Origin: CAYUXF01 sp964448755
GTDB lineage: Bacteria > Margulisbacteria > Termititenacia > Termititenacales > CAYUXF01
Direction: 5' to 3'
Length of the DNA stretch: 12,321 nt
Assembly (NCBI GenBank): GCA_964448755.1
Contig: CAYUXF010000046.1
Span: 1 to 12,321 of the forward strand
The position numbers and the translations under genes were made by a program. Shown in pieces: positions 5,887 to 12,321 of the stretch; position 1 is the stretch's first letter, and each line of letters starts with the position of its first letter. A model generated the notes under the pieces. It was not told the DNA's origin. It saw only the letters and a list, made by a program, of their open reading frames with translations, and made no database searches.

Positions 5887-8016
5887 ATGGGTTCGTATAC
5901 AGAAGGATTAAAGGAAGTAGCAAAGAGTATTGATTTTAGTGACAGTTCTCTCTCCGATCATTTTGCTTCTAATGTTTTTAATTTGACGGTGATGAAAGAG
6001 CGTCTGCCAAAAGATGTTTATAAAAAACTCAAACAAACTATCGATTATGGTTATGAGCTGGATTCTTCTATTGCCGATGTTGTGGCTAATGCTATGAAAG
6101 ATTGGGCTATAGAGAAAGGTGCCACTCACTACACACACTGGTTCCAGCCCTTGACCGGCGGTACAGCAGAAAAACATGATTCTTTTATTTCGCCGACAGA
6201 AGATGGCCGGATCATTATGGAGTTCAGTGGCAAAGAGCTGATCAAAGGTGAGCCCGATGCTTCATCTTTTCCTTCCGGCGGTATTAGAGCTACTTTTGAA
6301 GCGCGTGGTTATACTGCCTGGGATTGTACTTCTCCAGCATTTATTAGAGAAGATAAAGGCGGCGCAACGTTGGTTATTCCAACGGCTTTTTGTTCTTATA
6401 CCGGCGAAGCACTTGATAAGAAAACACCATTACTTCGTTCAATGGAAGTTATTAATAAACAAGCGCTCCGTATTTTAAAACTGTTTGGCAACACGACAGC
6501 GACCAGAGTAGTTTCGACAGTTGGCCCGGAACAGGAGTATTTTTTAGTAGATAAAAAATACTATGATAAACGCCTTGACCTGATCACTTCCGGCCGGACA
6601 TTGTTTGGTGTTAAACCACCTAAAGGGCAGGAGTTGGAAGATCATTACTTTGGCAGTATTAAAGAGCGTGTAGCCGGCTATATGAAGGAACTTAATATTG
6701 AGCTCTGGAAACTCGGTTTAATGGCTAAGACACAGCACAATGAAGTAGCGCCTGCTCAGTATGAGCTTGCCCCTATTTTTGGTACTACTAACGTGGCGAC
6801 TGATCATAATCAGATCACTATGGATGTTATGCAAAAAGTAGCTAAGCGGCATGGCTTTGTTTGTTTATTACATGAAAAACCTTTTGCCGGTATCAATGGT
6901 TCCGGTAAGCATAATAACTGGTCACTTTCATCTAATGACGGACAGAATTTACTTAATCCGGGAAAAACGCCGCATGATAATGCTCAGTTTTTGGTTTTCT
7001 TGATCTCTGTTATTGCTGCTGTTGACCGCTTTGCCGATATGTTGAGAATGTCAGCGGCTAGCGCCGGCAATGATCACCGCTTAGGTGCCAATGAAGCGCC
7101 GCCGGCGATCATTTCTATTTTCTTGGGTGAACAGTTAACAGATCTTCTGGAGCAGATAGAAAAAGGCGGTGCCAGCTCTTCTAAACAGGGTGGCGAGCTG
7201 AAAATTGGTGTAACAACACTGCCGGCGTTGCCAAAGGATGTAACCGATAGAAACAGAACTTCTCCTTTTGCTTTTACCGGCAATAAGTTTGAGTTCAGAA
7301 TGGTTGGTTCTTCTGCTTCGGTAGCTGGTCCTAACGTAGTTCTTAATACGATCGTCTCCTCTGTCTTAGATGAAGTTGCATGTAGACTTGAAGCAGCCAA
7401 AGATATGAATAAAGAGATCCAGGATATTCTTGTTGAGTTCACCAAAAAGCACAAGAGAATAATTTTTAACGGTGACAACTATTCGGAGAACTGGGTTAAA
7501 GAGGCGGAGAAGAGAGGTTTGCTCAATGTTAAGGATACGGTCAGAGCGCTGCCTTATATGCTAGAAGAGAAAAACGTAGAGACCTTTGATAGGTATGCTG
7601 TTTTAAGCAAAGCGGAAATGGAATCTCGTTTTGAGATCTATCTGGAAAGATATTTGAAGACCATTAACATTGAAGCTCTGACAATGATCCAGATGGCGAA
7701 AAGAGAAATATTGCCGGCAGCGCTTAAGTACGCTAATTTACTGAAAGACAATAAACTCTCTGTTGCTTCTGATCTTTTAGCTAAATTAGACAAGATCACT
7801 TCTTCTTTTGTTAAGAACCTTGAAAAGCTTGAAGCTGCACAGGCTAATGCGGCTGGTATGCACGGTGAATTTTTGAAACAAGCGGAAGCTTACCGTGACA
7901 ATGTTTTCTCAGCTATGGGCGAGTTAAGAAAAGACGGCGATGCTTTAGAGGAAATTATTCCTGCTGATATTTGGCCGTTACCGACATATTCTGAAATGCT
8001 TTTTTTGTCTAACTAA
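5887..8016 (+). CDS. glnN: Glutamine synthetase type III
   Basis: A cytoplasmic dodecameric enzyme that joins ammonium to glutamate using ATP, the assimilation step after the transporters. I chose ATG 5887 (709 residues) because AAGGAGG (5875-5881) sits 5 nt before it. An ATG at 5857 adds 10 residues but contains this Shine-Dalgarno within its coding stretch. The length is typical of GSIII and far above GSI or GSII. Motifs in order: FPSGGIR (128-134) and the following TFEARGYTAWD, GPEQEY with metal-ligand glutamates E215/E217, QHNEVAPAQYE (283-293), the GxNGSGKHNNWS ATP/glutamate loop (335-346, H342), GNDHRLGANEAPP (394-406), and NRTSPFAFTGNKFEFR (456-471). The C-terminus has the GSIII-specific helical region and a WPLPTYSEMLF end. 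It has its own candidate promoter and a terminator, so it is probably transcribed separately from amt2-PII 2. No truncation or missing catalytic residue is seen. Confidence 0.97.
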   Translation: MGSYTEGLKEVAKSIDFSDSSLSDHFASNVFNLTVMKERLPKDVYKKLKQTIDYGYELDSSIADVVANAMKDWAIEKGATHYTHWFQPLTGGTAEKHDSFISPTEDGRIIMEFSGKELIKGEPDASSFPSGGIRATFEARGYTAWDCTSPAFIREDKGGATLVIPTAFCSYTGEALDKKTPLLRSMEVINKQALRILKLFGNTTATRVVSTVGPEQEYFLVDKKYYDKRLDLITSGRTLFGVKPPKGQELEDHYFGSIKERVAGYMKELNIELWKLGLMAKTQHNEVAPAQYELAPIFGTTNVATDHNQITMDVMQKVAKRHGFVCLLHEKPFAGINGSGKHNNWSLSSNDGQNLLNPGKTPHDNAQFLVFLISVIAAVDRFADMLRMSAASAGNDHRLGANEAPPAIISIFLGEQLTDLLEQIEKGGASSSKQGGELKIGVTTLPALPKDVTDRNRTSPFAFTGNKFEFRMVGSSASVAGPNVVLNTIVSSVLDEVACRLEAAKDMNKEIQDILVEFTKKHKRIIFNGDNYSENWVKEAEKRGLLNVKDTVRALPYMLEEKNVETFDRYAVLSKAEMESRFEIYLERYLKTINIEALTMIQMAKREILPAALKYANLLKDNKLSVASDLLAKLDKITSSFVKNLEKLEAAQANAAGMHGEFLKQAEAYRDNVFSAMGELRKDGDALEEIIPADIWPLPTYSEMLFLSN

Positions 8017-8040
8017 TTTTTAGTTATTCATTAAACAAAG

Positions 8041-8070
8041 AAAAGGCTGCCTATTGAGGCAGCCTTTTTT
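8041..8070 (+). terminator. Rho-independent terminator after glnN, shared with the convergent amrA
   Basis: A 12-bp stem (8041-8052 with 8057-8068, core GGCTGCCT/AGGCAGCC) has a 4-nt loop and six T at 8065-8070. Its A-rich left flank also gives a short T-run on the minus strand, so it can serve the convergent amrB-amrA transcript, whose last stop is at 8089. Confidence 0.92.
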
Positions 8071-8088
8071 GTAAGCTTCTAATAAGAG

Positions 8089-8634
8089 TTATTCTTTAAT
8101 TATTTCCGCTGAGAACATATAAAGTTCAGCTGTTTGCCAGGCATCTTCCGGCAGTCCCGCTTTTTGACAGACGCCGGTGAGAAATTCATTGCGGTCCCAG
8201 TGCCACTCGACAGCGACCTGCGGCAATAATAATCCCGAGCTGAAACCTTGTTTGATCAAAAGACCATGTCTGCCTATTTCAATTTCATTGATATCGTTGC
8301 AACGTTCCATTGGCGAGAGAATGGATATTTCAACGGCAAGATCATCAAACTCATTTTTAGTGATCGGTAAGAACCGCGGATCATCAAAGGCCGCCGCCAG
8401 CGCCATTTCTGCCAGTGCTTCTTTAAAAGGTTTAATGCCGTAGACATAGCCGATACAGCCTCTGAGTTTTTTTTGCGGGCCATAAAGTGTTACAAATAGA
8501 CCTGTTTTTTCATTGATTATTTTATTTTCAATTTGCAGCCGTGGTGCTGGAGTTTTTTCTAGTTCACTTAAAATTGTTTTTTTGACAAAATCAATGATCG
8601 TTGTTTTTTCTTTTTTAGATAAAATTATCTCCAT
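8089..8634 (-). CDS. amrA: AmmeMemoRadiSam system protein A (AMMECR1 family)
   Basis: A cytoplasmic AMMECR1-domain protein of 181 residues, the family's usual size. The invariant motif LRGCIG is at 57-62, followed by the helix SALAEMALAAA-like stretch (KEALAEMALAAAFDDPRF) with the conserved DPRF. Then come VEISILSPMER and the core PQVAVEWHWDRNEFL, which are typical of the family. The biochemical role is not established. In prokaryotes the gene recurs with a MEMO-family protein and a radical SAM enzyme (AmrS), and the set is thought to act together on an unknown substrate. Here it starts 10 nt after the amrB stop, so the two form one operon. Its ribosome site is weak (AGAAAGA). The AmrS gene is not visible in the window. 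Family is firm, function unknown. Confidence 0.93.
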   Translation of the reverse strand: MEIILSKKEKTTIIDFVKKTILSELEKTPAPRLQIENKIINEKTGLFVTLYGPQKKLRGCIGYVYGIKPFKEALAEMALAAAFDDPRFLPITKNEFDDLAVEISILSPMERCNDINEIEIGRHGLLIKQGFSSGLLLPQVAVEWHWDRNEFLTGVCQKAGLPEDAWQTAELYMFSAEIIKE

Positions 8635-8644
8635 AAATATCTTT

Positions 8645-9451
8645 CTAAAAATAGGCGGCTGCCATATAGCCTACAACGTTAAGGTAGTCGCCAGTGGTTT
8701 GGCCGGAGTTGCTGTGATTGAGAATGGAAACCGAAGCTTTAAGCGTGCTGGCCATGATCATCAGCGTAATGACCGGGCCCAGGCCGCAGAGTTCACATTC
8801 TTTAAGTTCGCAGGCAGTTAAAAGACCGGCAAAATCATGTTCTTTAATATATTCAATGGCGGTGCGGTCCATTTCGTCGTTGACGGCGCCGCTGTTAAAA
8901 TGGGCCATGTCGGAGCTGGCGACAACCAAGACATCTTTTTGTTTGACTAATTTGAGAATGATATTTGTTAAGGTAATAATATTGCCTTTGTTTAAAGTGC
9001 CAATGAGTAAAGGCAGGAGTTTAAAATTGTTTTTAAGAACTGTTTGTAGGAAAGGCAGCTGAACTTCCAGGGCGTGTTCCTGCTCAAAAGCGGCGGGATA
9101 TTCTGTTATTAATGAATTCTCTTTTAAAATATCGTCAGCTAGTTCTCTATCAATTTTAATGGTACCGAGCGGGGTTTGATAGTCATCGTTGAGTAGTGCT
9201 ATTTTATTGAATGCCTGATAGTGTGATGGTGCTAAAACTATTACAGTTGAATATTGTTGATTTTCTAATAATTTGTAGGCGTAGGCGGCAGTTTGGCCGG
9301 AGTAGATATAACCGGCGTGCGGCGCAATGATCCCCCACGGTTTTTTTTTGTTTTTGACAGCGGGTACTTTTTTTAAGAAAGAGTCAATGGTTTTCTGCAG
9401 CTCATTTTTATTTTGCGGGTAAAATTTTCCGGCAACGTTAGGCTGTTTCAT
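8645..9451 (-). CDS. amrB: AmmeMemoRadiSam system protein B (MEMO family)
   Basis: A 268-residue MEMO-like protein, related to extradiol dioxygenase folds and to human MEMO1. It starts with the expected QPNVAGKFYP. The residues matching the metal-binding His/His/Cys of human MEMO1 (H49, H81, C244) are present as H45 in APHAGYIYSG, H77 in APSHY and C222 in the CGLGPV segment. EQEHALEVQLPFLQ (123-136) and SSDMAHF (179-185) are also family signatures. A redox or metal-dependent role is inferred from the family; its reaction is not known. It is the first gene of the amrB-amrA operon. No Shine-Dalgarno precedes the ATG, unlike most genes here, and a promoter-like extended -10 ends only 7 nt upstream, suggesting a leaderless message. 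The scaffold gap begins 44 nt upstream. Confidence 0.93.
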   Translation of the reverse strand: MKQPNVAGKFYPQNKNELQKTIDSFLKKVPAVKNKKKPWGIIAPHAGYIYSGQTAAYAYKLLENQQYSTVIVLAPSHYQAFNKIALLNDDYQTPLGTIKIDRELADDILKENSLITEYPAAFEQEHALEVQLPFLQTVLKNNFKLLPLLIGTLNKGNIITLTNIILKLVKQKDVLVVASSDMAHFNSGAVNDEMDRTAIEYIKEHDFAGLLTACELKECELCGLGPVITLMIMASTLKASVSILNHSNSGQTTGDYLNVVGYMAAAYF

Positions 9452-9458
9452 GATAATG

Positions 9459-9487
9459 ATTCTAGCAAATAGTAGGGCATTTCTAAA
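9459..9487 (-). promoter_or_regulatory. Candidate promoter for amrB-amrA (extended -10, leaderless)
   Basis: Read on the minus strand, TTTAGA (9487-9482) and TAGAAT (9464-9459) are 17 bp apart, and TGC immediately before TAGAAT makes an extended -10 (TGnTAGAAT). Only 7 nt separate the -10 from the amrB ATG, which puts transcript start at or next to the start codon. This explains the lack of a ribosome binding site. Confidence 0.5.
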
Positions 9488-9495
9488 TAGCAGTT

Positions 9496-9595
9496 NNNNN
9501 NNNNNNNNNNNNNNNNNNNNNNNNNNNNNNNNNNNNNNNNNNNNNNNNNNNNNNNNNNNNNNNNNNNNNNNNNNNNNNNNNNNNNNNNNNNNNNN
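9496..9595. other. Assembly gap of 100 N
   Basis: Exactly 100 undetermined bases, the usual placeholder for a scaffold gap of unknown length. Distance and even adjacency between amrB and the downstream gene are therefore not proven. The start of the downstream gene is hidden at its right edge. Confidence 0.97.
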
Positions 9596-9597
9596 TG

Positions 9598-12321
9598 AAA
9601 AACACCAAACCTAATAGAGAGAGGATTTTGCAGATGTACTTTAATGTTATTGCCGGTTCAGAAGAAAAAATTAATAACTTAGAGAATCCGATAATTGCCA
9701 ATTTTTATAATGATTTTCAAAAATATATTTTTAGACATAATGATGCTATTTTTTCTTTTCGCCTTGACGATGAGAAATTAGCAAATGTTTTTACTGATGC
9801 AAACCTTGCTGGACAAGTGCGGGAAGCAATAATAGGCGGTAATACTCAGAAGATTATAGATGTATTTAGTTCTAGCGATTTTTTTGATCATTCTTTTATG
9901 ATCGTTTATATAACCGAGATAGCTTTACGCGAAAACTTGCCAATAGCAATCTTACAGCAGCATCTTGATTATATAATGCCCTTTACTGATGGAGCTCAGG
10001 AAGAGAAAGCCCGACTATTATTATTGTTTCTAATTAAACATGCCTATGCTGTTAAAGATGGCCCTTCTGTTCAGCGGCTTGCTGAAAAGATCTTTGAAGA
10101 CCTTAGTCAGTATGCTCCGGAAGAACAAAATCATGTGATAGTTTTTTATTATCTATATTCTTCTCAAAAAAATGATCCTGAGCTGATGAATGTTATTGAG
10201 AGTTATCTGCAGCGTGAATTTTTGCTGGGTAGAAACATAGAGACCATGGGCGGCGTTATTTTTCTTGCACTTGTTCTTTCTGAGTATTATTGTGAAAAAC
10301 ACTGCTATAACAAGGCGGAAGAATTATTAACAGAGTTAGAGGATACTGTTAGTGCTATTAAAAATACCGGTAATTCTTTTAAAGAAGCATATCATCTAGA
10401 TGAGTTATTTGAGTATAATGCAAAATACTTTACCGCGTTTTATTATTTAATGACTGAAAAAATTAAGAAAGAACAAGGGGCGGATATTGAAATCTACAGG
10501 CGTTTGTCAGCAGAATTAAGTGTAAAAAAACTATATGATAGTTATTATGCAGCTAAAAATACTAATAATATTGATTTTGCAGGAAACTGGATAGATGAAC
10601 ATGTTAAGGGTACAATAGTAAATTTCTTTAAAGACAAACAACAACGCCAAAGGGTTTCTGATCTATTGGCAAAGATCGATCAAAAAACCATAGAGGATAC
10701 ATACTATAAATATGCCAGTCTGCATGAGAGTTCGCTGGACCTAGATAAAAAAGAGAAAGATCAAAAAAGTAAAAAAGAGATCGATCTTTCTTTTTTAGTT
10801 TCTATGATCGGCTTAGAGGCCTGGAATAAAATGGAGGTTTTTGCCCAGGAAAATATTTGCCGTTATCTGGAAAATTATATTGTTTTTAGACGTGAGTTTA
10901 TGGCCTCTTTAAATAATAATGAACATGCTGTTGTTCTGGTTAATTCTTTGCAGAAGAATAAACTCTTTATTAATCAAAAAAGTGATTCTGTAAGAGTTTT
11001 GGTTGAAAAGATCTGTTTAGAGTATTTATGGCATGAGGATAATTTTTATCCGCTGGTGAGTTTTTATGCCGCCCTGGATAAAAATAATAAGAAGACGATC
11101 ACTGATATTTTACAGAATTATCAGGACCGTAATGCTCAAATTTTATTATATAAATTGTTACTGGACGGTAATTCTGCTGAAAAAATAATTCTGGCTCAAG
11201 CGGAGATGCTTCTGAATGAGTATAATGTGCCGGCCGGTTTGCTTGCTCTTTTAAATTATAAACAACAGGAAAATTCTCTTTATAAATTAGCTGAAATAAA
11301 AGAATTTTTAATAAATGAATTTTCGCTGCTGCCACTCTCTTTTAAACAGATCATCACTAAGAAGAGACAACACAAAGAGATAGAAAAATATAGAGCGGAA
11401 TTATTAAAAGAAATAACTTTTAAAATAGAAAAGGCCTCTCTGCAGCACGATATTATGTTGAGGCGTGTACGAGAGCAGCAGTCAGATTATGAGATATTTT
11501 CTGGCTTTGTTGCTCATTCAGAGGAAGATGGTGTTATTAATAATTTAGAATTAGATAGTGAGATAGGTAGTGAATTGGATATTCTGGAATATGTCTCTTT
11601 AGAAAAAATGCCGGCCAGCGGCGAGATAGTAATTGCGCCAGAGGTCTTTGCCGAAAAGCATCCTGTTAAAAAACTTTTGAAGGAAATTAGACATAAGATA
11701 GAAAAGAACAGCAATGGAGAGTCAATAGTTCATATTAATATTATTGGTGATGAACTCTCTTTTGAAGCAATTTTTGATGTTACCTGTAATGATTTAAAGA
11801 TAATTAATTCGCCGGTTGCCTATGATAAAACCATAGAATATCTGAAATTGTGGCTGGCTAAAATGTGGAACAATTATTATGGCCTTGGCGATTTTTTTCC
11901 TGAAAATAGACAGCAGCGAGTAGCTGAGGTGATCAAAGCCTTGGTTTATCCGGAAAAGACAAAAGAGATCATGCAGTATGTCTATAATTTTAATAAAGAT
12001 AGAGTGAAGTACCCTTTTAGATTTGAGAGTAGCGCAGATAATTTATTTACTTCATTTCATCGTCTGGTAGGGGTAGATACTCTTTCTTCGGCTGGCCGTA
12101 GAACAGAACAAATGGTTTTTATGCCGCTGACTGGGGTAGATTCTAAAGATCAAATTGATGATCTTAGCAATATTTATCAGCTGGGTTTTGTTAATCGCCG
12201 TCCGTGGCGCACTAATGTTATGGGAACTAAAAGAGCTGTCAATAATTATATTCATTTTGAAAGATTAATGAAAGAAAAGGGTTTTGATCTTAATGTAGAA
12301 GATGAGACCGAATATTATAAA
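9598..12321 (+). CDS. Large uncharacterised, mostly helical protein (partial at both ends)
   Basis: I do not recognise this protein. One frame is open without a stop from the gap to the window end (908 codons). The codon touching the gap is nTG followed by KNTKPNRERILQ, so the real start may be 9595 or lie inside the gap. A later ATG at 9634, preceded by AGAGAGAGGA (9615-9624), is the fallback. Numbering from 9634: residues 1 to about 365 are amphipathic helices with paired hydrophobics, as in TPR- or HEAT-like solenoids, without a clear repeat. A charged linker, LDKKEKDQKSKKEID, spans about 371-385. More helices follow to about 560, then a basic, coiled-coil-like stretch (about 570-615), and an alpha/beta-looking part with short strands (ESIVHINIIGDELSFEAIFD, about 697-716). 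The end is rich in Arg and Tyr. No signal peptide or membrane segment is seen, so it is probably cytoplasmic. Codon use resembles the neighbours. Confidence 0.75.

Noticed and set aside
7074..7478. 134-codon minus-strand open frame inside glnN
   Set aside because: It is antisense to conserved GSIII motifs, has no ribosome site, and arises from the codon pattern of the real gene.
11099..12255. Short minus-strand open frames at 11099-11335, 11514-11714 and 12052-12255
   Set aside because: All lie antisense to the long continuous plus-strand frame and have no family resemblance or ribosome sites.

Overview
The window looks like a draft or metagenome scaffold from an AT-rich (roughly 40% G+C by eye) diderm bacterium. 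A diderm envelope follows from the signal-peptide-bearing beta-barrel protein ending in Phe next to a class B penicillin-binding protein. The combination of type III glutamine synthetase, paired ammonium transporter/PII genes and the AmrA/AmrB pair would fit little-cultured diderm lineages such as Margulisbacteria/WOR-1 or Elusimicrobiota. That is only a guess; no ribosomal marker is present. A run of exactly 100 N (9496-9595) marks a scaffold gap, so the last 2.7 kb may not be truly contiguous with the rest.

Layout. Positions 1-985 hold the C-terminal transpeptidase domain of a class B penicillin-binding protein, cut by the window edge. From 1149/1197 to 8016, on the same strand, runs a nitrogen-acquisition block: a TorF/Gcw_chp-type outer-membrane porin, ammonium transporter 1, PII protein 1, a strong terminator, ammonium transporter 2, PII protein 2, then glutamine synthetase III and another terminator. 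Convergent to it on the minus strand is a two-gene operon, amrB (MEMO family) followed by amrA (AMMECR1 family). After the gap, one frame is open from the gap to the window end (at least 908 codons). It encodes a large, mostly helical protein that I cannot assign to any family.

How the genes fit together. The porin may admit a small nitrogenous solute through the outer membrane, the two Amt proteins carry ammonium across the inner membrane, each PII partner gates its Amt according to ATP/ADP/2-oxoglutarate, and GlnN fixes the ammonium into glutamine. The two PII proteins are about 89% identical while the two Amts are clearly more divergent. Both PII T-loops lack the uridylylated Tyr51 and the Ser49 phosphorylation site, which suggests control by effector binding only. 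A 10-bp element, CATAAATGTA, occurs upstream of both the porin gene (once) and amt2 (twice, exactly 30 bp apart) and may be a shared operator.

Outside the genes the DNA is short AT-rich spacer; no gene-free stretch exceeds 300 bases, and I saw no tRNA, rRNA, CRISPR array or insertion sequence.
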